A stretch of 64,000 bases of DNA from NCBI GenBank assembly GCA_037176905.1, contig JBBBWG010010000.1, forward strand, positions 1-64,000, read 5' to 3'. Below are positions 12,938 to 24,717 of the stretch, one piece after another. The stretch is from Azolla pinnata. Its lineage: Eukaryota; Streptophyta; Polypodiopsida; Salviniales; Salviniaceae. Numbering within the stretch: position 1 is the stretch's first letter; each line of letters opens with the position of its first letter. A program made the position numbers and the translations under genes. Under the pieces are notes generated by a model. The model was given only the letters and a program-made list of their open reading frames with translations, was not told the origin of the DNA and searched no databases.

Positions 12938-13130
12938 ATCTCCATGGCCATTGGAATCTCACGTCACCATGGCTATAAGCAGAAGAATCTCAGGCTGTTC
13001 CTTCCCCCTTTCCTTCCTTTCTTTCCCTGCCTTTTCCATCTGCTTGTTCATCTTAATCGAGGGAAAAGGGAACTAGTTGTCTGATTTGGATTCCATCCCT
13101 CTGATCATATGTCTTACAGAGCTGATATGG

Positions 13131-13195
<65 letters not shown>
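12898..13195. repeat. (GA)n and (CT)n microsatellites
   Basis: A GA run lies at about 12898-12937 and a long CT run at about 13133-13195. Between and around them are CTCTCT-rich words. If the long frame at 13465 is a real gene, these would be its 5' UTR, where CT tracts are common in plants. Confidence 0.9.
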
Positions 13196-13197
<2 letters not shown>

Positions 13198-13464
13198 TTC
13201 TGTGATTAAAGAAGACAGGCAGTCTTCCTCCAGTTTGATTCTAACCCTAATGACGGAATCCGGCCATGGAACCTCCCTCCATCTCTCTCTCTCAGAGATC
13301 TGTTCTCTTGCATAGCCTTCATCTGTCGTGGTCCAAAAGGAACAAGCAGAGCTCCGTCTTCCGAACTGCTTCGAGAAGAAACCCCCGGAGATGGGAGCTC
13401 GGATTGGCGTATCAAGGAGGCCTGATTAGCACGGACCTCAAGCTGAAGAAGGCCAGCAGCTGAT

Positions 13465-15026
13465 ATGGCAGCTATGGCGGATGAACGAGAGCCTGCTACG
13501 TGCTCTATCGATGGAGGTCACGTCTCCGCAGTGCGGAATATACTTCAAAGAAAGCTTGAGAATGGCGATGTTTGCATGGATGTGTCCATAGCCACTTCTT
13601 CTTCAGCTTCTTCGTCTCTTCCTCCTCCTCCTCCTCCTCCTCCTCCATCTCCTTCTCCATCTCCTTCTCCTTCTTTGCATCTGCGGGAAGCTTCCCTCGA
13701 CCTTCGATTCCGGTCCCGGAAGAGGAAAATCCAACTCGCGTGGGAAGAGGACCGTCGGCAGCATTCTCTCTCTTTTGCTTGCAGCGATGCATGGAGACCG
13801 TCTGGGAAGCGGTTTGGATATGGCAGCGATGGTGATGACGGGAGTGCCGTTCTGCAGCAGAAGGCATCGGACTGCATCTTCTGCATCAGAGGAAGAAGAA
13901 GACATCAAGATGGCTCCGAGCTACCATATCCAGACTGCTGCGATCCTGAAAGACCTGCCAGATGCCACATGGAGAGGGAAGGAACTGCACAGGAACAAGC
14001 CATGGATTGGCCGCGATCTCGCCCTCACCGAACTCCGCTTCATATTCCAGCATCGGTATCATCAGAAGCTCATCAGACCACGCGTTTCTTGTCCGAGAGA
14101 CTCGGAATTCTTGCCTTCTCCGATTCGATCTTCTTCTTTCTCCGATTCGATCTTCTTCTTTCTCCGATTCGATCTTCTTCATTCTCCGATTCGATCTTCT
14201 TCTTTCTCCGATTCTTCTTCTCGGATCTCGCCCTCTCCGATTCGATCTTCTTCTCGGATGTCTCGCCTTCTCCGATTCAGTCTTCTTCTTTCTCCGATTC
14301 TTCTTCTCGGATCCCGCCTTCTCCGCTCCGATCTTCTTCTTTCTCCGATCTCGCCTTCTCCGATTCGACCTTCTTCTTTCTCCGATTCTTTGTCGTTCTC
14401 CGATTCTCGATCTTCTGCTACTGCTTTGGCGGATCCTCCCCTCAGGCATGTCTGATTTCAAAAGACTGCGATCTTCTGATGTTGCAGGCCGTTGGAGGGC
14501 AGCAAGGGCGGAAGGAAGCTCTCCATTCATGCGGATCTTCTGATCGGAGGGGAGGATCCATGGAGGCTTGCGTTGCTGGAAGTCAAGCTAAAGCAACCAA
14601 AGCAAGGCCTTCTGCATTAGGTCAAGGCCATGGAGATGCTCTGCCAAAACCTGCATCAGCTCCAGGCCATGGAGATGGCCTCACAGGGCCTGCATTAGGT
14701 CAAGGCCATGGAGAGGCTCCCACATGTCTATGTGGAAGGTGTTGGAAGAATGCATTGAAAGATGCGGAAGGCCCGCGAATCTGCGATCGGAGAAGCTTCG
14801 CTTATGGTGGAGGAAGCTCGAAACCAGCCCACTTCGACGGTGGATTCGAGCCGGAGCTCGCAGATTCATCATCTGGCTATGGCCGTGGCCGTGGTGGCTG
14901 TGAGCACTCCGGAGAGCGAACATCAGGGGCATATCATGGTTTCGCAGCAGCAGAAGATCGCAGAGTGCACGGAAGCAACATCTTTGGCGAAAATGCCTCG
15001 CAAGTTCTTAACTCACACCGGGGTGC

Positions 15027-15083
<57 letters not shown>

Positions 15084-15549
15084 CGATAGTGACGACAATG
15101 ACGACGACGATGGCGAGGATGGTGTTGTTGTTGATGTGGATGATGGGCTGCAAGATCGTAGCGAATCGAAGCTAGCATCGAGCATCATCCACCAGCGCGA
15201 TTCTAACCGACATCATCCACACGTTGGATCGCTTCCGTCGATCCTCACTGGGATCGATGGCCAAGCTCGAGCTCTGGAGACTTCTTCGCTGAGCTTGCGA
15301 AATGGACGGGGCTCGCTGTTGAAGCCATGCATTCCCTCGGCTACTGCGAGATCTAGGATTTCATCAACACATGGCCAAGACAAAGCCAAGCTCAGCCGCT
15401 CCATCATCGATGATGGTATGTTCGACATGCTCTCTTTGCACCTCCCCGAGGAGAGAGTGCATGGTGGCACACGCCTGAAGGAAAACATCATACGGAGACC
15501 TTACTATTCTGCGTTAGACATAAAACAAGACAACGAACAAGCCCACTAG
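13465..15549 (+). CDS. Long low-complexity reading frame of doubtful coding status
   Basis: A 694-codon frame starts MAAMADEREPATCSIDGG in a good context (GATATGGCAGC). I do not recognise it. It holds a Pro/Ser run (about residues 50-70), a 22-bp minisatellite region (14114-14412), GHG-rich repeats of about 50 bp (14625-14715), an Ala run, an Asp run (15022-15090) and a serine-poor C-terminus. The minisatellite lacks stops in all three frames, so the length of the frame is partly an artefact. Around 13775-14110 and 14760-15030 another frame gives a more protein-like peptide (for example APSYHIQTAAILKDLPDATW). The true gene, if there is one, may be spliced or may read differently. It should be treated as a candidate only. 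Confidence 0.3.
14114..14412 (+). repeat. 22-bp minisatellite (CTCCGATTCGATCTTCTTCT type)
   Basis: The word CTCCGATTCGATCTTCTTCT plus TT repeats with a basic period of 22 bp, with shorter variants containing TCTTCTCGGAT. Because 22 is not a multiple of 3, the same peptide words (SPIRSSSFSD, SIFFFLRF) recur in all three forward frames. Confidence 0.9.
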
Positions 15550-16690
15550 CAATAATCGGGTAGGATTTTATCAAGCCCTTGGAATATATTGCACATACCC
15601 ATATCAAACTTTCTAAACATCACAATGCCAAAGTGTGTACATATATATATATACACATCATTACCTTGCAGCAAACTTGTCAATTGGGAGCTTTAAATCA
15701 GGTGCCCCCCTTGCCAACTCACTGCAATTGGAAACACAATACAAAACTGTTGGAAGCTCTTTGTACATACCAAACCCCATAATGTATTCCACAAAGTAAG
15801 AATGTGCCTGAATTGAGCTTGCATTTGGCACAATAATAAAGCCCACTTGTGTGCTAAAGCAACCACATTGACTGGTATTTGTGCTTATCTCACAGCACCA
15901 AGATCCATCCATTATGCTACTCCCCGACATCTACATGATTATTAACAACATGAAAGGCTTTCATGTCAACCTTTTGCAATGTGGTTAGGTGGCTAGATGC
16001 TGGATGACTTTCTAATAAACCTGATTTGAGGTCACCTTTCTTAAGACTGGACAACCACTATTACTTCGTCAAAGTTTGGGCATCGGTCCCGAAATTCAAG
16101 CAAATTCACATCAAAGAGCCAGAGAATGCAATAACCTGTTATCACTTATTGCTCCTACTTCTGCTCCTGAACGTTGCATCCGGTTCATGACAGGCTTCCT
16201 GCATGTTGACTGCAATACTAGCAACATTCATGAATATCTGAGCCAAAGGCATCTAGTAAGAGGTCATTCCGTTTGCCACAAAGTCATTGCCAGAGGTGGA
16301 AACGACCAGACCTTTGAATAATGCTCATCGAGGTTCTAGAAGTTAACCAACCTGGGCAAAAGGTAGATGTCAATGGAGTATCGAAAGCTTCTCTCCTTTG
16401 TGTAACATTTTTCCTGTTGAAACCATAATAATACCTGTTCAATGATCTCATATGAGTGATTTATAATGGTGGGCCACATAGGGGTGTGAGTAAATACCTC
16501 TTCGGATAAATCAATCCAATTTTGTACCTGCGTTTGGCTCAAACCCTGATCAGAATCCAACCCAAAATGTGGCGGGTCGTTTTAAGTCATCAGACATTTT
16601 CTGTGATGTCCACAATCAGAGGCCATCTATGTAACTGAAGATCAACTACACAACTTGACATAGAGAGAGGTAGAGAGGTAAACATTATGT
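15550..16690. other. Intergenic, no gene recognised
   Basis: Short frames exist (minus strand 15930-15661, starting MSGSSIMDGSWCCEIS, and minus 16560-16336; plus 16076-16321). They show fairly even composition, but I recognise no family and find no convincing exon chain. They could be remnants of a decayed gene or DNA transposon. Confidence 0.4.
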
Positions 16691-19600
16691 TTAAGTGTGT
16701 TTTGCTCTTGTTTTTCTACAGAAAAGAATCCTCATAATCAATTTACAAGACAAACAGGATGGTGATTTTTCATGACCTATTAATGACGATGATCTTGCCT
16801 CATCTATCACCTCTTGATTTATCTGAAGATCTATTTTCTCCACCATAGGAGATAACGCAATACTATCATCTCTCGGCTTGCTGAGGGAAGACAACTCTTC
16901 AACACAGCAATCTGTATCAGAGGAAGTAAAAGGACTCTCCATTTTCTCAGTAACAAGCTGAATGATGAAGGAATCAAAATTCTGTCTTGCCTCATTGAAC
17001 TCTTCTTTAGATAATAGGTCTTCAAACCTTCTTGATGTCAGCAAGAGACAATGAGAGAACATTGACACAATGTGTGTCACAGAGGCAAGATCTAGTGTAA
17101 CTAGATAAAGAGCAGGACGTATCAGTGCACTCCAAAATAATGCTGACTCTTCATCCTGATATGCCATCAGTGCATCATTCTTCTTTACCTCCTTATATAG
17201 GTTGGATGTATCCATTACCAATAAATACTCCTTCACGAATTTTGTGGGCAACAAATCTTCCTCGGGGAATGCAGAGACCAATTCACAGATTGCCTTGTAG
17301 CACATTAACGATTGCAAACCATTGCATTCACTTCTAAGGAGTTCACCTATTTCGCCGGTTCCCATCTTAGCAGCCTCAAGGATAGAGAATACTAGTCTTA
17401 GGTTGCAACTGTATCCACTGATAGGTTGCCAGGAATTTGCCTGGTCAACAATGATTCTGTATATATTGTCGAGGATCTTCAATCTCTCTCCTGATGGAGC
17501 AGAAGATAGTGCTTCCCTGTTTCTCTTGATGATTATCTTGTCCTCAACCTCTAAGTCACTAACCTGTGTTCAAAATAATGCACTCTTTGAGCAGATGCCA
17601 TCACGGAAAAGGACATATAAACACATAAATCACAAAGATATATGAGCATTACATTATATTTAACGCACGCATGTGGTGTTCATGTGATGTTAGTGATCTA
17701 GCACAAAGAATGTACTCATGCAAAATTTTGGATGCTACATGAAAGAGAAAAGCTGAATCACAAATGCTTTTGGAAAATTTCGGACTTATCCGATGAAAAT
17801 GAATGATACCACTTCAGAGCTGCCAACTTCATGAGAAGGGGATTCGTGATTCTCGTTACTTCCTTCGCGCTCTGAGAAAGCCGTCTGATGCTCACCAAAA
17901 CACTCGGTTCTTTCTTGCTTCTCAGAATCATCCTTGTGTACATCTTCCGAATCTGTTTTCAACATAGACACAGCAGTGCGGGATGTCGCTATGAGATTTT
18001 GGTCATTTTTGTGGATGCTGATTCCATTGTTATGGTCAACAGACCGTAAGGCAGGCATTAGTGCCTTTTGAAGATCACTTCTTTCACTGTTTGTCATTGC
18101 CTCACATTGCAGGACTCCAGCAGAGCATATCAGCTTAGCTGCAATATGTTCTGTTTGTGATGAAATGCAACTATCTGGCAGCTGTACTGATATTTCTGTA
18201 CCATCATGTGCAAAGTCTTCTGAGCCTTCATAACCAGAATGGCATAACGGCTTAGCAGGAAAATGTCCTGCTTGTGATGAGATGCAACCATCCAGCAGTC
18301 GCACTGATATTTCAGTACCCTCACAAGCTGAGTCTTCTGAGCCTTTGTAACCAGTACACCATAACGGCTTAGCAGGGATATGTCCTGCTTGTGATGAGAC
18401 ACAACCATCCAGCAGTCGCTCTAATATTTCAGAACCCTCACATGTTGAGTCTTCCGAGCCTTTGTAACCAGCAGAGCATAACGGCTTAGCAGGGATATGT
18501 CCTACTTGTGATGAGATGCAACCATCCAGCAGTTGCACTGATACATCAGTACCCCCACATGCTGAGTGTTCTAAGCTCTCGTAATCATTCTGCATTTCTT
18601 TAGATATTTTAAAATCTTCTGATTCCTCCAAGCCATTATAGCTTGTCAAGTTTTCCAGCAGTTCAGCCTCAGTATGCACTTCTCCTGGTACCTTCCTATT
18701 AACATAGACAAAGTCTTCTAGATTTGCATCAGCAATATGACTATCTTTGAGCAAGCATGTCTTGTCCGTTCCAAGGCATTCTGTCACTGATGCCAAATCT
18801 TGCTTTTTTAAGTAGCACATTGAGGATGGAATAAAATGTCCTTCATCTAAAGCAGTCCACAGAAATCCCATTGGTGAGTAAGAAGAACAGTAAAAGAAAA
18901 GTTCAGTGAATAGACATCTCCTACCAAAATCCTGAACAGATGTCTCAACTTTGGCAATGTGAAAAGGTGAAACAGAAGTTGCATCATCCCTCAGCTTCAA
19001 TTCTTTGTTCCTGGAGTGTGTTGAGTAAGCCAAAATAAATTAAAAGGCACAAGAACCTATAGAATATGTTTCAAAATAATATCAATGTAACTCAACAAGA
19101 ATGAATATTTTTTGCACTGAAACCTATATATCTAGATACAGAACACAGCTGCAAAAACTACACTTATTGGATGAATCTTGTGCAGTATCCTAGTATATAT
19201 GATATTGACCGTTTGATCAAAATAATGTTTCTTAACAAATCTTGAATGCAGCACATAAAGTACTGCTTCTGCTAAGGATTTCTAGCTTTCAAGTATGATA
19301 GATTATTTGGTGGAATTATTCAAGCTACAATTCAAGCATCTTTTGTATCTTTTATGAATATATAAGAAACCATTCATTGATCTGTTAGTCGAAGACAAAG
19401 AAATACCTTAGGGTATCTAGATTTCCATTCATTTCATTCAACGAATTGTCTGGCAGTTCCTCCTACGATACAGCCTTAAGATTTATTCATATTCATCGGA
19501 GTCTGTTATTCAAATTAAATTTATTGTACAGCGGTTCCTTTTCAATTATATGAGTTAGCCACAAGAAATCCTCGAGGTGTAAAGAAATCCTACCCCTAAT

Positions 19601-20589
19601 CTACAAAGAACAACTTTTAGATTCTTATTAATGGCTAGATTTCCTTGTCCCTAAGACCTCAATTATTACAGAGAATTAATATCACGAGCACCCGATCAGC
19701 CAAAATGACTTATATTTCTATTAATACTCAATGATTTGTATTTCGTTGTTTAGTGACTGAATGATGCCGACCAGAAAGATTATATCTTCCACCAGGTTCC
19801 AAGAAAGTTGTGGTTTCGTGTTTTCAAGCAGGAAAGTAGAAATAACGCCACTCCAAGAAGAAATTTACAAAGGTTAGGATAATACAAGAAGCAAATGATG
19901 AAGTGTTGGTTTCTTCTTTTGAAATAAAAAGTTTGTCTTTTGAAATAACAAAATTGTGCTTCCTTTAAAATAAAGTTTGTATTCACATTCCAACCTGCTT
20001 TGGCTGTAGAATGTCTTCGACCATATGAACTAACTCCGTACTCTTTCCTCTAACATCATCAATGACTTCTTGGCTTTGCTTCAGACGAAGCATTATGCGT
20101 TCGAAATCCAAAGATAAATGTCTCCTCTCTGAACGGCTCATCTCCCTTTTCTGTGCAACGAGTCGAACGAATTCCCGTCTGAGGTAAAAACGAGGGGAAA
20201 TCATTATGCAATGCTGGAAACAGTTGTTCTTTGATATCCATAGGGGGGGGGAAAACGATAGTTTGAATCATGAAGGAAGCATACTTTCTTCATACGAACT
20301 AGAGAGCGAGACAGAAATCCGTTGAAATCGTGAACGACGGAGGTGCTGTTTATGAGACATCCATACACATCCATACGAACACGACGAAATGGACATGGTT
20401 ATGTGGACAGCGAGAGAGAGGAAAAAACGTAGATTTTCCAAAATCACGAAGAAAGAAACAACGAAATCAGGCGAGAGAGAGAGCAAGAGAGAGAGAGACT
20501 TACAGGAGTGCCATTTTCTTCTCGTAGAGCTCTTGGTGGCGTTCGTAGTGGCCATCGACCAGTGTCTTCCTTCTCTTCTGCTCCTCCAT
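16691..20589 (-). CDS. Unrecognised protein with N-terminal coiled coil and four 40-residue repeats
   Basis: Five exons join in phase: 20589-20504, 20178-19995, 19462-19407, 19010-17810, 17563-16691, for 799 residues. The N-terminus (MEEQKRRKTLVDGHYERHQE onward, to about residue 90) is charged and helical and probably forms a coiled coil. Exon 4 contains FGRRCLFTELFFYC, then four tandem repeats of about 40 residues (residues about 246-406) built around LLDGCISSQ, GHIPAKPLC and GYKGSEDS. The C-terminal 290 residues (containing ANSWQPISGYSCNLRLVFSI) look globular and all-helical. The splice sites and phase agreement make this a real gene. I cannot assign a family or function. The 56-bp third exon is the weakest call. 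Confidence 0.7.
18119..18600 (-). repeat. Four in-frame 120-bp coding tandem repeats
   Basis: A 120-bp unit (GGCTTAGCAGGGATATGTCC is a shared core on the plus strand) occurs four times in exon 4 of the unrecognised protein. The two middle copies are most alike and the outer ones more diverged. All keep the frame and encode 40 residues each. Confidence 0.9.
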
Positions 20590-21956
20590 GGCAATGGCGC
20601 TTTCTGTGCTGTGCCTGATTCACCCCGAAATAACAGAAACAGAAATCCATGGCCATGGCCATGGGCGACGGGAAGCTCGCCATTTCCGACGCTCAAGAAA
20701 TGAATCCGATCGGACGCATGATATTCTTCGACAAATCGATTCGACGGTCCGGATTCGGTATCAGATTGTATTGTTCGTTTCGATTCAGGTTCCGGTTCGC
20801 TCGACGATCGCGTTTGATCCAAGGTCTGGAATTGCATCTGTTGATAATATCTTCTTTTGTAGCAAATTGATCAATACAGTTGTTTGGATTCAGTTCTATT
20901 GTGTTTTGATTCTCTGCCGAGTAATTGCGACTTAGGCTCAGATGGTAAGGAATCATTGCTTGGTTCAGACACAGATTGCATCCGATGTCGATCGTCTTCG
21001 ACGAGTCGGTTTTAGCAGCCTAGATTCAGCTTTGATCGACTTGCTTTCGATTTGCTAGAAAATTGCGAATTTGGGGATTGGGGATTCGCTCCTTGACCTA
21101 AGCACAAAGAATAATGCAAAGCAGATAGAATGGTTCAATGTGTGGCCGATTGGTCGATTTGTCGACAGTCAGCAATGTCATACATGCAACAAACTTGGTC
21201 TTTTAAGTGCCAAGGTTCAATGATACGCAACATCTGTTTACTTGATGAGAATCGCATCACATCCTCGCCCAAAGAAAACTCGTGTTAAACCATTGATTAT
21301 GACTGTGATTATAGGGAACCATCATGCGCTGAATGCAATAGCCTTGTTATCAATTCATTCCGCGCAATGCATGATATGTGCGAGCTGGGCTCTGCGTGAA
21401 ATATTCTCACCAGGCCCATCTTGCTTGCAAATTTCAAAAGACCCTTTCCAAATGGCCCCTCATCAGGACATGTTCTAATGCGGAAGCCTGTTCGGGTTCA
21501 TGCCATCTTTTGCAACGGTTCATGCTACTCGACGTCGATGGCGTCGATGAAAGAAAGTATGAAGATCAACTGCTGTTGCTATCTCCAACGAAGGCTTAAA
21601 AAAAAAAAAAGAACTACATCGAGCAAGCAGCAGAATCCAGAGCTCGACGAAGAAACTCGTCCTGTATTATTCGCGAGGAGTAGAACTTACAAGAGAGCGC
21701 CGAAGACCGATGTTTTTGAGCTGTTTCTCCTGGAGTTTGAAAGTCCTTAAAAAGACCCAGAAACTTGTAGGGTCTATTTACACCGGGTGTCCTTAAAGGC
21801 TTCGGCCCCAAAAAACTTGTAGGGTCTATTTACACCAGGCGTCATTAAAGGCTTTGGCCCCAAAAACCCTAGTTCTCTGAAGAAGAAGAAGAAGAAGAAG
21901 AAGACAACGACGAGGACGAGGAAGAAACAACAGGAAGACGCAGCAGGGCCGGCGCC
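20590..21956. other. Divergent promoter region between the unrecognised gene and eL32
   Basis: About 1.37 kb separates two genes transcribed away from each other. No gene seen. A frame on each strand around 20268-20956 reads through the start region of the minus-strand gene and is not convincing. The end nearest eL32 carries a duplicated 54-bp block and a telo-box, listed separately. Confidence 0.6.
21753..21870 (+). promoter_or_regulatory. eL32 promoter: duplicated 54-bp block and telo-box
   Basis: Two nearly identical copies of a block containing CTTGTAGGGTCTATTTACAC and TTAAAGGCTTCGGCCCC lie in tandem just upstream of eL32. The second ends in AAACCCTA (21864-21871), 86 bp before the ATG. 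Telo-boxes are an established promoter element of plant ribosomal protein genes. A (GAA)n run (about 21880-21903) fills the predicted 5' UTR. Confidence 0.65.
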
Positions 21957-23148
21957 ATGGTTGCTCCTCTCGTCAAGCCCAAGATCGTCAAGAAGCGCGT
22001 GAAGAAGTTCATCCGCCCGCAGAGCGATCGCAAGATCTGTGTCAAGGTTTAGCTTCTCCTTCGCTACGATTTCCTATTCTTTTCCTCCCCATCTCCGTCT
22101 CCCTCCCATTTGCGGGAGTAAGGCGCAGGTAGAGGTAGAGGAAGAAAAGAACGAGTAGAAGGAGATGGAGCAAGCGATGCTCCACTGGAAGAAGAGAGGC
22201 GCCCGTGGGATGCAGTTCAATTTCATGTTTTTGTCGTGTATATGTGTGTCAATCGCTCCTTCGTTTCGGTACGTTTCGTCTCACACATCTTGGTTTTTGA
22301 TCGTACTAGCCAAGCTGGCGCCGGCCCAAGGGTATCGACTCTCGGGTGAGGAGAAAGTTCAAAGGATGTATGCTCATGCCCAACATTGGCTATGGTTCCA
22401 ATAAAAAGACGAGGCATGTTCTTCCAAGCGGTTTCAAGAAGTTCTTAGTTCACAACCCAGCTGAGCTCGATTTGCTCCTGATGCAAAACAGGTCAGTCCC
22501 TAAATTCAGTCGTTAATTGTTTTATGCATCAGCTGTTTGTAGCGGTCCTGATTGTGCTCTTGTTTTGGATGTGTCCATTGTCACAATCGTATGATTCAGT
22601 GAGATTATCGGCTTTATTGTTTGTAGCGGTCCTGGTTGTGCTCTTGTTTTGGATGTGTCCATTGTCACAATCATATGGTTCAGTGAGATTATCGACTTTA
22701 TATTTGTCTCAACATCTCCTGGTTTGCTAAAGTATGCTTTTCAAAATCTCATCTTTCGATTGTAGTATTTCTTAGAAAATGATGGGTACTTCCTTCATGC
22801 ATTCCAAATTTCTTTTTTTTCTTGTATCGGCACTTTGGCCTAGAGTGGTTAGGATTGCACCATGAAGTTGTAAAGTGCTTGTAGTTCTTAAGCTTGTTCT
22901 TTTGTTTTAGTAGTTTTTCGGTTAAGTACATTGATTCTCGCTATCAATTGAATTATTGATTCTTTCTTTTTTCCACCTAACCGGACTATGTTGGTTGATC
23001 TTTTCTTTTTGTTACTAGGAAATTCTGTGCTGAGATTGCCCATAATGTTTCAACATTGAAGAGGAAAGCCATTGTAGAACGTGCTGCCCAGCTTAACATC
23101 GCTGTCACTAATGCCTCTGCAAGGTTGCGCAGTGAAGAAAATGAGTAA
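21957..23148 (+). CDS. RPL32: 60S ribosomal protein eL32 (RPL32)
   Basis: Three exons, 21957-22046, 22310-22491 and 23019-23148, join to exactly 133 residues, the usual plant length. The protein starts [20 protein letters not shown] and continues through [43 protein letters not shown] and the C-terminal [20 protein letters not shown]. These are the hallmark segments of eL32, a component of the large ribosomal subunit that contacts 28S rRNA. The introns are 263 and 527 bp with clean GT-AG borders. The upstream telo-box and short 5' leader fit a coordinately expressed ribosomal protein gene. No residue looks out of place. Confidence 0.97.
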
Positions 23149-24353
23149 CTGGAGGAGGATATAATGATTATGAGACATGGTCCTATTTTCTAGTTTGAAG
23201 TGTACTTTCCTTTTTATTTCAACAATGCCAATTTTGATTATATCCGGGGATATGTTTCTACTACCAGAATGTTCCTTCCGATTTTCACATCTTTTCTGAT
23301 GATATTCTTTGTGTTGCCATTTTCTCACATTAGATAGAGAAACGACTCCCTTCCTGTGTCTGTCTTTATGTGGTTTATAACAGGGGTCACATCCAAATCT
23401 TATCCAGCATTTCTATATTTGTCTTCTGATAAGGTCTTAGTCTGTCTCTTAATGTGGTTGATTTGTTCTGTTTTCATACCAGAACCCTTTATTTATCAAG
23501 ATATAAGTATGTTGTTAAGACATCTTGGAGGTTTGAAACCCAATTTACTTTTATCCATTGGGACAACTGCAAATGTTTGCAAACATGAGAATTCAACAAT
23601 TGGGGAATGGATTGGGTTCGGATTTTTATAAGGTTACTGAAATTGAAGGAAGGCTTCAATTTGGATCAGTGGGGGTGAAGGCTGTCCTGTATGTATCTAC
23701 AGTGGTTGGAATTGGAGTTCTTTTAAGGTTGAAGCCAGGCAGATGATGGTAATATGTAACATGGGTTGGCTTTGATAAGAACGCTCTATTTTGTTCATTG
23801 AATGCCATATCAACAACGCAAGCTAATAGGCACAGTTTATTGTACAATTTGTAGTATGGAAGGCCCTAATTGGGGTTTCCATGCGTACATTGCGTACTGG
23901 GTATTATGGTTTCTTGATCGACTTGAGATTAAATGTAGAAACAGTTTCATTGCTTAAAGGTGGTGTTGTACCGAGATGAATCAATCAATGTTTTGAACAT
24001 TGATCTTATGGTCACAACAGTCAAATGTTTAGAGCTCGGAAATGTAAGTCGGAAAGATGAGCTCTACAGAAATCTATGGTTGTGACAAGTTTTTGCCTGT
24101 AAAAATGCACAATGAATCGAATGCTATCTATGCATGTACGTATATATTATTATGTATGCACACACAAACACGCCTATCATTGTGAGATGATGATCAGGAA
24201 GATCATCAGTATCAAACTTTCTTCAAGATTTGACATATTTTCTGTTCATTCTACAGAATCCTGCTTCTGTGCAGAAGAGGATCTCGCAGTGTGGAGATAA
24301 TCCTTCACATACCTACATCCATCTCTCCGGGAAGGTTAACCAAGTCTGGAGCA
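23149..24353. other. Intergenic between eL32 and the oxygenase gene
   Basis: The first few hundred bases are eL32 3' UTR. The remainder is AT-rich DNA with no recognised gene, RNA or repeat. Confidence 0.6.
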
Positions 24354-24675
24354 ATGGCTAACGTGGATCTGAGGCCCGTCGAGGTGTTCAGCTATGCAGA
24401 GCTTGTTCAGCTCGCAGTGCCCCGCGACAACAGGGTCGAAGAGGGGCGTTCCAGGTTTGTGGAGGCCATGGGTCCCTCTGGTCCAGGCCTCATTGGCGTC
24501 AATGGGATCTCTCGCTTGCCATCGCTGAGAGAAGCTCTCCTCCTCCTGGCTCCCACCCTCGCCCTCTCCTCTCATCAAGAACGATCCACCATTCTCAAGG
24601 TTTGTGTTCATCTGTAGCCTGCTTCTCTTCCCTCCAAAATATGTTATGTGGGCAGTATGCATATATGCATATGCT

Positions 24676-24717
<42 letters not shown>

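Noticed and set aside
16691-20589. Assignment of the 799-residue gene to the meiotic PRD2/MPS1 family
   Set aside because: I considered it because of the coiled-coil N-terminus and helical C-terminus, but the conserved segments of that family that I remember are not present.
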